Below, piece by piece: positions 7,511 through 15,558 of a stretch of DNA of 44,549 nt. The DNA is from Treponema sp. UBA1798 (GTDB taxonomy: Bacteria > Spirochaetota > Spirochaetia > Treponematales > Treponemataceae): positions 1 through 44,549 of the forward strand of contig DCFS01000096.1 in assembly GCA_002319875.1 (NCBI GenBank). Reading direction: 5' to 3'. The stretch's first letter is position 1. Each line of letters opens with the position of its first letter. Under the pieces are notes generated by a model. The model was given only the letters and a program-made list of their open reading frames with translations, had not been told where the DNA came from and did not search any database. The position numbers were made by a program, and so were the translations under genes.

Positions 7511-8701
7511 ATGGGAAAATCTGTAGCGCTTTATGTGCATATTCCCTATTGTAAGCGGAAATGCGATTATTGCGATTTTTTCAGCCGTACGGTATCATCC
7601 GTTCCTGATCAGTATATTACAGCTGTATTGAATGAAATTAACTGGCGGGTGAAAAAATATGGTATATCAGCGTGGCGGACTGTCTATATCGGGGGAGGAA
7701 CACCAAGTCTTTTGTCATCTGTGCAGCTTGTTACATTGATAAAAGGTATACTTTCGGCGTGCGGTAATAAGGGAAAAATTGCTGATGAAATTACTGTGGA
7801 AATGAATCCTGATGATATAACCGTAGCGTTGCTTGATGCTGCGGAATATTGCGGAGTTACCCGTATTTCCGTAGGAATACAGTCACTGGATGACACTGTG
7901 CTGTCATTCCTGCACCGGCGGTGTAGCAGAGGAACATCTCTTGCTGCTCTTGAGTGCATACAGAAAAATTGGAAACTGCATTTTTCTGCTGACATGATTG
8001 CCGGTTTACCGTATCTTGATAATCAGAAATTTTGTCATGGTCTTGAGGAACTTATTTCATATGGTTCTGATCATATCTCTCTGTATTCTCTTGTGATAGA
8101 AAAAAATACCCCGCTTGGAAAAAATATCGGGACAGGCGGTCTTGTATATGATTATGATTTTGCTGATGCCCAGTGGATACTGGGACGCGATTTGCTTGAA
8201 GGTTATGGAATGCATCAGTATGAAGTTTCCAATTTTTCACGTCCAGGGGCTGAAAGTATCCATAATATGGCCTATTGGAACCAGGAGAATTATGTCGGCG
8301 CTGGTGCCGGTGCTACAGGTACCATATATGATATCGCACCAGGAAAAGGAATCCGCTGGACCAATACCTGTGATACGGACACCTATCTGTCCTACTGGTG
8401 TACAGAACAGAAACTGTCTGACTCTCCTCCCTGTTCGCTGGAGAAGCTTAACCTGAAGACAGAAGAATTTGAATTTTTCATGATGGGGCTTCGTACTTTA
8501 AAGGGAATCAGTACAGCTGCATATACTGCACGTTTCGGCAGAAATCTTGAAAAAAGACTTGGAGCCTGTGATGGCGGTTTGTTTGATACGTGGCAGAGCA
8601 GAGGCCTTGCCTGCCATTTTTCTGACAGAGGCGATAACCGGTATGCGCTTACACCGCAGGGGCTTTTGTTTCTGAATTCTTTTCTGGAATCGTTATTATA
8701 A
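7511..8701 (+). CDS. hemW: HemW-like radical SAM protein
   Basis: A 396-residue protein of the HemN/HemW class. The radical SAM cluster motif CKRKCDYCDF (Cys14, Cys18, Cys21) binds the 4Fe-4S cluster, and GGGTPSLL (61-68) is the SAM-contacting motif. HNMAYWNQENYVGAGAGATG matches the HemW pattern. HemW is regarded as a heme chaperone rather than coproporphyrinogen dehydrogenase; the single CxxxCxxC without the HemN N-terminal extension favours HemW. It follows lepB by 4 bases, so the two are probably one transcript. Its last 53 bases overlap the 3' end of the convergent histidine kinase gene. Confidence 0.85.
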   Translation: MGKSVALYVHIPYCKRKCDYCDFFSRTVSSVPDQYITAVLNEINWRVKKYGISAWRTVYIGGGTPSLLSSVQLVTLIKGILSACGNKGKIADEITVEMNPDDITVALLDAAEYCGVTRISVGIQSLDDTVLSFLHRRCSRGTSLAALECIQKNWKLHFSADMIAGLPYLDNQKFCHGLEELISYGSDHISLYSLVIEKNTPLGKNIGTGGLVYDYDFADAQWILGRDLLEGYGMHQYEVSNFSRPGAESIHNMAYWNQENYVGAGAGATGTIYDIAPGKGIRWTNTCDTDTYLSYWCTEQKLSDSPPCSLEKLNLKTEEFEFFMMGLRTLKGISTAAYTARFGRNLEKRLGACDGGLFDTWQSRGLACHFSDRGDNRYALTPQGLLFLNSFLESLL

Positions 8702-10037
8702 AAGCTGCACCTTTCCCTTCTTCCGATTCTACTTTTATTGACCAGCCGTGTGTATCAATTATGTTTTTCACGACAGCAAGGCCGATTCCCATACCTTCTT
8801 CCCGTCTCGAGTTCGTTCCCCGATAAAACAGTTCAAAAATGTGGTCGAGATCTTTTTTTGCAATTCCCTGGCCGCTGTCTTTTACTGTCAGTATCACATT
8901 GCCGGCAGCCTCACATGCTGTTATGGAAATCTGGTCTCCGTCCCTGGTATAGCGCAGTGCATTACTGAAAAGATTCTCAAGCGCGCGTTGAAACAGCTGT
9001 TTATCATATGGCACTTTGATATTTGCAGGAACTTCTATGGATGCGGTTATATTTCGTTTGAAGACAGCACCTGTCATAACGGAGCTTTTTGCGAATTCCG
9101 TGATAGCAGGTTCTATCGGACATGAAATGAGTTTTTCCCGCCATTCACGGTTATTAAGCCGTACAAAACTGATGAGCGTGTCTATCATTGTCTCAAGCTG
9201 ATTGGTTTTTGTTCCGATTATTGCCAGCGCATTTTTTATGGCATCAGGATCATCGGCTACGCCGTCAGAAATAGCTTCCGTATACCCTTTTATAACGGCA
9301 ACAGGCGTACGCAGGTCATGGCTGATACCCATAATAAACCTTGTGCGCCGCTCCTGATCTTCTTTAAGCGATTTACGCATTTTATCAAGATTTTCGATAA
9401 GCGATGTGATCTCGTTGCTGTCCCGCCCTTTGGGATCAGTATGGAGTTCTGTATTAAAATCACCAGCCGCTATACGTTGCGTCTTTTCTTCCAGAACAGT
9501 GATGGACCGGGATACCGTATTTGAAATATGAACAATGATAGTAATACAGAACAGTTCGAAAACGGTAAAGACGATCAGCGCAGGCATCAGAAACCGGTAA
9601 GTCTCTTTTCTGAACTTGTCGGCATCGCGAATAACCCTGCTTATAACATCGATCTGAACTGTACTGCTTTCTGTAGGAACAGAAAAAAACTGGTAAAAAT
9701 AGCGTTTGCTGGTTCTGTTTACCAGTGTAATCAATCCGATGTCATTAAATGGTGTCCCTGATTTTAACTCGGGAATCGTAGATAAAAGAATTCCTGATTC
9801 ATTTAAGATAATTGCGATCTGGACATCAGGAGGTGTCCTTTTAAGTGCGTTGTAGAGGACATTCCAGTCATCATCTGTAATGGGCAGGTTTGATACTGCC
9901 CGGATTTCCTTGTAACCTTTGATAAGAATCCGCTCTGGTGATGTCAAATAATGATACACAGGAAAGGTTATGGCGCTGATCAGTGGAACTGCAATGGTTC
10001 CCAGTATAAATAACCGGAACTGATTTTTAATTTTCAC
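8649..10037 (-). CDS. membrane sensor histidine kinase
   Basis: A 462-residue kinase read from a GTG at 10037 that overlaps the regulator gene by 11 bases. Two membrane segments (about 8-28 and 150-172) enclose an extracytoplasmic sensor of about 120 residues that I do not recognise. A HAMP domain follows (about 172-225), then the HisKA box GISHDLRTPVAVIKGY with His240, the N box ENLFSNALRY (N355, N359), the G1 box DSGQG (387-391) and the G2 box GMGIGL (415-420). All kinase motifs are intact. It should phosphorylate the upstream-encoded OmpR-type regulator. The signal is unknown. The 3' end overlaps hemW by 53 bases in convergent orientation. Confidence 0.9.
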   Translation of the reverse strand: MKIKNQFRLFILGTIAVPLISAITFPVYHYLTSPERILIKGYKEIRAVSNLPITDDDWNVLYNALKRTPPDVQIAIILNESGILLSTIPELKSGTPFNDIGLITLVNRTSKRYFYQFFSVPTESSTVQIDVISRVIRDADKFRKETYRFLMPALIVFTVFELFCITIIVHISNTVSRSITVLEEKTQRIAAGDFNTELHTDPKGRDSNEITSLIENLDKMRKSLKEDQERRTRFIMGISHDLRTPVAVIKGYTEAISDGVADDPDAIKNALAIIGTKTNQLETMIDTLISFVRLNNREWREKLISCPIEPAITEFAKSSVMTGAVFKRNITASIEVPANIKVPYDKQLFQRALENLFSNALRYTRDGDQISITACEAAGNVILTVKDSGQGIAKKDLDHIFELFYRGTNSRREEGMGIGLAVVKNIIDTHGWSIKVESEEGKGAAFIITIPEKNSETKAPAV

Positions 10038-10734
10038 TGGTTTTATTTTCCTTATCGAACCGGTAACCGAGTCCGAACATTGTTTTTATAAACTGCGGAT
10101 TTGCAGGATCCTTTTCGATTTTTTTTCGCAGACGTTGTATATATACAGCAACTGCTGTCAGGTCACCATATTGTGCTTTCCACACACCGTTGTATATTTT
10201 TTCTGGTGACAAAGTTTCTTCCGCATGTTTTACAAGATATTCAAGAACTTCATATTCTTTTGCTGACAGCGGGATTTTAACAGTTCCCTGCTTTAGTACA
10301 CAACTGTTCAACAGCAATGTGTAATTGCCGAATTTTATACTTTCTTCAGCAGCGGCTTCTGTTTCTGCGTGCCTGCGGAGATTTGTCTGAACCCTGGCAA
10401 CGAGAACCCGCGGTGAAAATGGTTTTGTTACAAATTCATCAGCTCCTATGCCGAGTCCTTTTATAATATCTTCATCAGCATCCCGTGCCGAAACGATGAT
10501 AACAGGAATGGTCGTTTTATATCTGGCTCTGAAATGTTGCAGAAACTCAAAACCACTCATCCCCGGAAGATTTAAATCCAGAATAACAAGATCTGGAACT
10601 GTATTTTTGAGTTTTTCGAGCGCCAGTTCTGCCGTACCTACTGCAGTAACCGACATGTCCGCCTTTTTGAGATAAAGTGAAATAAGTTCAGCCATTTCAG
10701 GGATATCTTCTATAATGAGAATACTGGGATTCAT
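10027..10734 (-). CDS. OmpR/PhoB-family response regulator
   Basis: A 235-residue two-domain regulator. I chose the ATG at 10734, which has AGAGG five bases upstream; a GTG at 10740 is an alternative. The receiver domain has acidic residues IIED near the start, Asp53 in ILDLNLPG as phosphoacceptor and the conserved Lys in TKPFSPR. The C-terminal winged helix contains LSAKEYEVLEYLVKH and AVYIQRLRKKIEKDP...IKTMFGLGYRF, the classic OmpR DNA-binding pattern. The kinase gene follows with an 11-base overlap. It is divergent from the flagellar operon across 324 bp, so it could act on that region, but there is no direct evidence of this. Confidence 0.92.
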   Translation of the reverse strand: MNPSILIIEDIPEMAELISLYLKKADMSVTAVGTAELALEKLKNTVPDLVILDLNLPGMSGFEFLQHFRARYKTTIPVIIVSARDADEDIIKGLGIGADEFVTKPFSPRVLVARVQTNLRRHAETEAAAEESIKFGNYTLLLNSCVLKQGTVKIPLSAKEYEVLEYLVKHAEETLSPEKIYNGVWKAQYGDLTAVAVYIQRLRKKIEKDPANPQFIKTMFGLGYRFDKENKTSEN

Positions 10735-10903
10735 GCACACCTCTACCTTTTACCCTACAATAAATAAATATAAGGAAAAACGCAACTGGAAAGATATGAG
10801 TGTGAATTACGTATAACGGAATATTATGGATATACAACAAAATATTATCTGGAAGTGGTTTTCCCCTGCAGATTTATTTTTTCTTAGTTCCGGAAACTAT
10901 TAC

Positions 10904-11014
10904 ATCGTGATTTAATCAGCATATTCCTAAACCGCAGACTTGAATATTCCGATATATGAAACAGTATACCAGAGATGTGCCGATTACGTCATCGTGATTC
11001 AGCCAGTATATTTC
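10904..11014 (+). repeat. 24-base imperfect direct repeat upstream of flbD
   Basis: Copies at 10904-10927 and 10991-11014 both begin ATCGTGATT and share CAG and ATATT blocks, matching at 19 of 24 positions, 87 bp apart. The second copy lies in the loop and right arm of the stem-loop described separately. It may be a regulator site. Confidence 0.55.
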
Positions 11015-11023
11015 TGGTATACT
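10963..11023 (+). promoter_or_regulatory. long stem-loop ahead of the flagellar operon
   Basis: AGTATACCAGA (10963-10973) and TCTGGTATACT (11013-11023) are perfect 11-bp inverted repeats. The pairing continues inward for seven more pairs (10974-10980 with 11006-11012, three of them G-U), giving an 18-pair stem around a 25-base loop. There is no T-tract after it, so it is not an intrinsic terminator. It ends 35 bases before the flbD ATG and could be an operator as DNA or a leader structure as RNA. Confidence 0.6.
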
Positions 11024-11058
11024 TGACGATGTATCTTTTAGCGGAGAAAATAAAAAAT

Positions 11059-11256
11059 ATGATAGATGTAATGCGGCTGGATGGCAAAAAATACTGGATT
11101 AATCCGCACATGATAGAAAGCATGGAAGAAAATCCCGACCTGACGCTTACAATGCTGTCGGGAAAAAAGATCATAATCAGGAATTCACCTGAGGAAGTTA
11201 TCAGCAAAATTATTGCATACCGGCGGAGAATCGGTATGGAAGTACAAGAGGTTTGA
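11059..11256 (+). CDS. flbD: FlbD family flagellar protein
   Basis: A 65-residue protein, the usual size for the spirochaete and Firmicutes FlbD family, which is found at the head of motAB clusters. The protein begins MIDVMRLDGKKYWINP and contains GKKIIIRNSPEEVISKI, both characteristic. The start at 11059 is chosen by family length; GGAG lies 12 bases upstream, slightly far. This FlbD is not the sigma-54 activator of the same name from Caulobacter. The molecular function is not established. It is the first gene of the flagellar operon here, with motA starting 2 bases after its stop. Confidence 0.85.
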   Translation: MIDVMRLDGKKYWINPHMIESMEENPDLTLTMLSGKKIIIRNSPEEVISKIIAYRRRIGMEVQEV

Positions 11257-11258
11257 AG

Positions 11259-12041
11259 ATGGATATAGCTAGTATAATCGGTCTTATTGGCGGTGGTGCC
11301 TGTATTTTGATAGGTGTCATTACCTCCGGCGGCAGTCTGATGGGTATTATCGATATTCCATCTGTGTTCGTAACTGTCGGCGGTTCCTATGCATCTTTGT
11401 TTCTGGTTGCACCTCTGAGACAGGCTTTGGGGCTTTTCCGTGTCCTTGGCCGTGTATTTAAAACATTTGATTTCGGAGAAAAAACACTGGTCCAGAATAT
11501 GGTTGCACTTGCCGAAAAAGCAAGACGGGAAGGTATTCTGGCTCTTGAAGACGGACTTGACGATCTTGAAGATCCGTTTATGAAAGAAGGCCTCCGGCTG
11601 GTGGTAGATGGTACCGACGGTAACGTTATCCGTACCATTATGGAAAATGAGATGAACCAGATCGAATCCCGGCATATGGAATGGGTTAACGTTGTTAACC
11701 AGTGGGGCGGTTTCGGGCCGGGATTCGGTATGATGGGTACTGTTATCGGTCTGATCGGTATGTTGAATAACCTTGAAGATAAATCTTCTCTGGGTCCTAA
11801 CATGGCTGTAGCCCTTATTACAACATTGTATGGCGCATGGATGGCTAACTGGCTGCTCGGGCCTATGTCTCAGAAACTGATAGGGCAGAATGCGCATGAA
11901 ATGCAGGCAAAGGAAATGGTAATAGAGGGCGTCCTTTCTATTCAGGCAGGTGACAATCCCCGTATTCTTGCTATGAAACTGCTCAGTTATCTTGATCCGA
12001 AAACACGCAAAGCAATCGAGGGAGACGTACTCAAGGACTAA
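11259..12041 (+). CDS. motA: flagellar stator protein MotA
   Basis: MotA forms the ion channel of the stator with MotB in the inner membrane and pushes on the rotor. The protein has 260 residues from the ATG at 11259, with AGAGG eight bases upstream; a TTG at 11253 is less likely. Four membrane segments are visible: two near the start (SIIGLIGGGACILIGV, then a second before residue 55) and two after 150. The conserved PGFGMMGTVIGLIGML stretch of the third segment, which holds the channel proline, is intact. A charged cytoplasmic loop lies between segments two and three. It lies between flbD and motB, spaced 1-2 bases from each. Confidence 0.95.
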   Translation: MDIASIIGLIGGGACILIGVITSGGSLMGIIDIPSVFVTVGGSYASLFLVAPLRQALGLFRVLGRVFKTFDFGEKTLVQNMVALAEKARREGILALEDGLDDLEDPFMKEGLRLVVDGTDGNVIRTIMENEMNQIESRHMEWVNVVNQWGGFGPGFGMMGTVIGLIGMLNNLEDKSSLGPNMAVALITTLYGAWMANWLLGPMSQKLIGQNAHEMQAKEMVIEGVLSIQAGDNPRILAMKLLSYLDPKTRKAIEGDVLKD

Positions 12042-12042
12042 T

Positions 12043-12774
12043 ATGGCAAGACAAAAAAAAGAACCCGGGAAACCTTCAACCGCCTGGCAGGGTACATACG
12101 GTGATATGATAACGCTGATGTTGTGCTTTTTCGTCATGCTGTATAATCCGTCGGAAGTCGATGTTACGCAGATGGCCCAGTTGACGGCTTCTCTTCAGGA
12201 TACCAATACAACTGATACTACGGCCGGAGGTATGTCGTTGTCTGCAGGAAGACTTGCCAATCTTGGTAATAATATTAATTCGCTGCCTTCAATGGAAAAG
12301 GGGCACTCTCTTGGTCCTGCAAAAAAAAAGGCTGTAAGCCTTTTTGCCCCCGATGTGAAATCAAGCAGGATAACGATTACCAGTGATGAACGTGGTCTTG
12401 TCATTACGCTTGCATCTGATTCCTTTTTCAAGGAAGGCAGTGCTGATATTGATATAGATGAAACTCGTGAGACTCTGCTGCGGCTGGCTTCTTTTTTTAG
12501 TTCAGATGAATTAAAAGGACGTCGTTTCAGAATAGAAGGGCATACGGATAATACTCCTGTCAGCGCCAATTCTTCATTTGCAAGCAACTGGGAACTGTCG
12601 GCAACGCGGGCAGCGAATGTGCTGCATTATCTGTCGGATTTTGGTGTTGATGAGAATCAGTTTTCAATTGCAGGGTATGCAGACACAAGACCTCAGTTTT
12701 CAAACGAAACTCCCGAAGGCCGTGCATATAACAGGCGTGTGGATATAATTATTCTGGACGAAGGACATTTTTAA
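12043..12774 (+). CDS. motB: flagellar stator protein MotB
   Basis: MotB anchors the stator to peptidoglycan and supplies the ion-binding aspartate. The protein has 243 residues from the ATG at 12043, with AAGGA just upstream. A single membrane segment follows TYGDMITLMLCFFVMLYNP, where Asp21 is the expected ion-carrying residue. A plug and linker region (about 40-110) precedes the OmpA-like domain with FRIEGHTDNTPV, NWELSATRAANVL and a terminal NRRVDIIIL, the usual peptidoglycan-binding pattern. The start is one base after the motA stop. A 54-base gap separates it from fliL. Confidence 0.95.
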   Translation: MARQKKEPGKPSTAWQGTYGDMITLMLCFFVMLYNPSEVDVTQMAQLTASLQDTNTTDTTAGGMSLSAGRLANLGNNINSLPSMEKGHSLGPAKKKAVSLFAPDVKSSRITITSDERGLVITLASDSFFKEGSADIDIDETRETLLRLASFFSSDELKGRRFRIEGHTDNTPVSANSSFASNWELSATRAANVLHYLSDFGVDENQFSIAGYADTRPQFSNETPEGRAYNRRVDIIILDEGHF

Positions 12775-12828
12775 TGATAGTATTGAAAGATATCATATGT
12801 AAATATTTAATGAATGTGGAGGTAGAAC

Positions 12829-13380
12829 ATGGCAGATAATGACAATATAAATCTTGAAGACGACAGCGCTGCTGCGTCTGCTCCTCCACCAAAAAAAGGT
12901 GGTATTGGAAATTTGCTTCCTTCATTGCTGAAATGGGTGGCTATAGCGTTGGGGGCTATTATACTTATTGTTACGGTTGTTATTATCACGATGAAAATCA
13001 TGGGGGGTAATACTTCTGCAGAAACTGCCATCCCTATCAGCGAAGATTATGCCGGAAAACGTGAGATACTTGACTGGTATACATCTCTGGGGCCGATCCG
13101 CACAAAAACAAGTGATGCTATACCCGCAAGTGTTATTGTTGAAGTGGTCCTCGGGTATAAAAAAGACGACAAAGCGACATCAACGGAAATAACTTCGCGG
13201 ACTATAGAACTGAAAGATTTCCTTCGCCGGTATTTTACCGAAAAGACTGTCACTGATCTCAAACCGCAAAATGAAGAAAAACTGAGAATAGAGATTCGTA
13301 ATGCAATTAATGATGATATTCTGAGTACGTCAAGGATCAAGGATGTCCGTTTTCTGCAGTTTGATGTCGTTGAACAATAA
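12829..13380 (+). CDS. fliL: flagellar basal-body-associated protein FliL
   Basis: FliL forms a ring around MotB and supports stator function. The protein has 183 residues with a strong GGAGG six bases before the ATG. A cytoplasmic N-terminus rich in Asp, Ala and Pro precedes one membrane segment (about 34-56: WVAIALGAIILIVTVVIITM). The periplasmic domain ends with RIKDVRFLQFDVVEQ, as FliL C-termini do (DVYFTEFVIQ-like). The stator-switch gene order fliL-fliM is standard. Confidence 0.88.
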   Translation: MADNDNINLEDDSAAASAPPPKKGGIGNLLPSLLKWVAIALGAIILIVTVVIITMKIMGGNTSAETAIPISEDYAGKREILDWYTSLGPIRTKTSDAIPASVIVEVVLGYKKDDKATSTEITSRTIELKDFLRRYFTEKTVTDLKPQNEEKLRIEIRNAINDDILSTSRIKDVRFLQFDVVEQ

Positions 13381-13413
13381 ATATTTCTATTCGAATGGTA
13401 AGGTGGAAGGTGC

Positions 13414-14448
13414 ATGAACGAAGTTCTGTCACAGGATGAGATAGATCAGCTATTAACAGCTATCAGTTCCGGAGAATCGGATACAAGCGATTTTAAACCG
13501 GTCAGTGATACCCGCAAGATAAAAATATATGATTTTAAACGTCCCGACAAGTTTTCAAAGGAACAAATCCGTACTGTTTCCATTATGCATGAAACTTTTG
13601 CACGGCTTACGACAACAAGTCTTTCTGCACAATTACGCAGTCTTGTACATGTTCATGTCGCTTCTGTAGATCAGCTTACTTATGAAGAGTTTATTCGTTC
13701 AATTCCAACTCCTACGACACTGGCTGTCATCAATATGGATCCCCTGAAAGGTAATGCCGTACTTGAGATAGATCCTACAATAACATTTTCCATGATCGAC
13801 AGGCTGTTCGGGGGTAAGGGAGCTACAACAGGTAATAAAAACCGGGATCTAACCGATATTGAGCAGTCTGTAATGGAAGGTATTATCGTACGTATTCTTG
13901 CGAACATGAGGGAGGCCTGGACACAGGTCATTGATCTCAGGCCGCGTTTGGGGCAAATTGAAACGAATCCTCAATTTGCGCAGATCGTACCTCCCTCTGA
14001 AATGGTTGTTCTGGTTACACTGGAAACCAAAGTCGGTGAAGAAGAGGGAATGATGAATTTCTGTATTCCGTATCTGACAATAGAACCGATCATATCAAAA
14101 CTGTCGTCACAATTCTGGTTTTCTTCTGTACGCAGAAGCTCTACGACTCAGTATCTTGGTACACTGAAGGAAAAACTTTCCAGCGTGGATATGGATGTCG
14201 TTGCTGAAATCGGTTCTATCCAGCTGCCGATTCGTGATGTCTTGGGATTACAGGTAGGCGATGTGGTACGGCTGTCCAACATTCGTGTCGGAGATCCCCT
14301 TACATTAAGTGTGGGGAATAAACCGAAATTTTACTGTCAGCCTGGTGTCGTCGGGAAAAAAATGGCAGTACAGATTACCGGCAAAATCGTCGAAGATGAT
14401 ACAGAAGATTTTGAAGAACTTTCCGTAGAAGGAGATGAATCGATATGA
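13414..14448 (+). CDS. fliM: flagellar motor switch protein FliM
   Basis: FliM forms the middle of the C-ring, binds phosphorylated CheY and controls rotation sense. The protein has 344 residues, the normal length. The N-terminal CheY-P binding motif LSQDEIDQLLTAI is present. The middle domain includes RLTTTSLSAQLRSLVHVHVASVDQLTYEEFI and IDRLFGGKG, and the C-terminal SpoA/FliN-like domain reads ...DVLGLQVGDVVRLSN. The end overlaps fliY by 4 bases. Confidence 0.96.
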   Translation: MNEVLSQDEIDQLLTAISSGESDTSDFKPVSDTRKIKIYDFKRPDKFSKEQIRTVSIMHETFARLTTTSLSAQLRSLVHVHVASVDQLTYEEFIRSIPTPTTLAVINMDPLKGNAVLEIDPTITFSMIDRLFGGKGATTGNKNRDLTDIEQSVMEGIIVRILANMREAWTQVIDLRPRLGQIETNPQFAQIVPPSEMVVLVTLETKVGEEEGMMNFCIPYLTIEPIISKLSSQFWFSSVRRSSTTQYLGTLKEKLSSVDMDVVAEIGSIQLPIRDVLGLQVGDVVRLSNIRVGDPLTLSVGNKPKFYCQPGVVGKKMAVQITGKIVEDDTEDFEELSVEGDESI

Positions 14449-15530
14449 GTGATGGTGCTATATCCCAGGACGAAATTGATGCGTTGCTGTCCGGAGTGAA
14501 TATGGACGGAGTGAGTGGCAATTCAGATCCGTCTGCGGGTGCTGCAATTGATACGGCTATCCTTGGTAAATTTGCCAGCCAGTTAAAAGATCCTCTCGCG
14601 GAAAATCTTAATACTATGACAGGATCGGCTTTTACGGCAGGGGGACCTGTGGTGGAAGCCGTGAACCGTGACCAGTTACTTGCCAAACTTCCTGAAATGG
14701 TTGTCGCTGTTATGGCAGATTTCTCAAATGCGCTGCGCGGTGACCATTTGTATATCCTGACCCCTGAATTGGCCCTCAAGCTTTCTGAACTTATGAACAA
14801 GGAGCAGAATGCAGAACTTGATGACATGGCGCTTTCTGTGGTATCGGAAGTGGTTTCAAAACATACCAGTAACGAAATCATGGAGCTGGACAAGACTGGA
14901 AAATTACCAGGTCTTGCCTGTAACCCTGCTGAAGCTGTCCATGTGCCAAAGGCTATGGTCCGTATTCCTCAGAATACATTTGCATTATTCAGTTATCCGC
15001 TGACTCTTTCCGGTCAGGTGTATACATTATGGGAAGCGGTTTCCAGTGATGTCTCAACAGGAATTGTCCGTGCGCTTGGAGGAGGAACGGAAACTTCAAC
15101 AGGTACGCTCTCTGCTGCGGATATGGCAGCAATGGGAAATCTTGCTCGTCCTATGCAAAATACATCTGCCGGCAACACAGGAGTGAGTATGACACAATCC
15201 GCCATGAATATTCCAAATGTGCAGGCTCTGCAGTTCCCCAATCTGCAGGGCGGACCAACAACAGCACAACAGGGAAATATCGGTCTTATCATGGATGTTT
15301 TCATGGAAATGACCGTAGAGTTGGGGCGTACAAAAAAACAGATAAAAGATATACTGGGAATGGGAGAAGGTACGATCATCGAACTGGATAAACTTGCCGG
15401 CGAACCGGTAGACATTCTGGTAAACCATAAACCTATTGCAAAAGGTGAAGTCGTAGTTATCGACGAGAACTTCGGTGTACGTGTGACTGAAATTCTGTCT
15501 CCGATGGAGCGGGTCAACACGTTGCATTAG
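14445..15530 (+). CDS. fliY: flagellar switch protein FliY (FliN with CheC-like domain)
   Basis: A 361-residue FliN-type protein. It starts with a FliM-like CheY-P binding motif (AISQDEIDALLSG, residues 5-17). The middle is CheC-like: D-PLA-E-NL-N (Asp49, Glu53, Asn56) matches the phosphatase motif DxxxExxN, while the second site SVVSEVVS (Ser131, Glu135, Ser138) has Ser where Asn is expected. A flexible Gln/Asn/Met-rich linker (about 215-265) leads to the C-terminal SpoA domain (IMDVFMEMTVELGRTKKQIKDILGMGEGTIIEL...). Such FliY proteins replace FliN and can dephosphorylate CheY in Bacillus. Activity with one intact site is inferred. Confidence 0.92.
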   Translation: MSDGAISQDEIDALLSGVNMDGVSGNSDPSAGAAIDTAILGKFASQLKDPLAENLNTMTGSAFTAGGPVVEAVNRDQLLAKLPEMVVAVMADFSNALRGDHLYILTPELALKLSELMNKEQNAELDDMALSVVSEVVSKHTSNEIMELDKTGKLPGLACNPAEAVHVPKAMVRIPQNTFALFSYPLTLSGQVYTLWEAVSSDVSTGIVRALGGGTETSTGTLSAADMAAMGNLARPMQNTSAGNTGVSMTQSAMNIPNVQALQFPNLQGGPTTAQQGNIGLIMDVFMEMTVELGRTKKQIKDILGMGEGTIIELDKLAGEPVDILVNHKPIAKGEVVVIDENFGVRVTEILSPMERVNTLH

Positions 15531-15558
15531 ACTCTTATAGTTCGGGTGGGGGTAAAAT

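Larger units (their letters stand above)
10735..11058. other. 324-bp non-coding region between the two-component system and flbD
   Basis: No credible gene lies here. An open frame from 10975 that runs into flbD only extends that gene with an atypical sequence. The stretch is AT-rich on its left half, with two AATATTAT strings near 10820 and 10845. The right half holds a 24-base imperfect direct repeat, an 18-pair stem-loop and a sigma-28-like -10 string GCCGATTA at 10979-10986. I could not fix a convincing sigma-70 promoter for either flank; TTGAAT (10940-10945) with TATACC (10965-10970) has 19-bp spacing and is weak. Confidence 0.6.

Noticed and set aside
10908..10918. TGATTTAATCA as an FNR/Crp-like site
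   Set aside because: The half-sites are separated by 3 rather than 4 bases and outer T/A bases are missing; it is better explained as part of the direct repeat.
10975..11058. Longer FlbD reading with a 28-residue N-terminal extension
   Set aside because: Family members start at MIDVMRLDGKKYWINP, and the extension covers the right part of the stem-loop region with an atypical composition.
10989..12137. Long minus-strand open frame opposite flbD and motA, rich in Cys and His
   Set aside because: It lies antisense to well-supported genes and shows no recognisable domain; it is a shadow of their codon bias.
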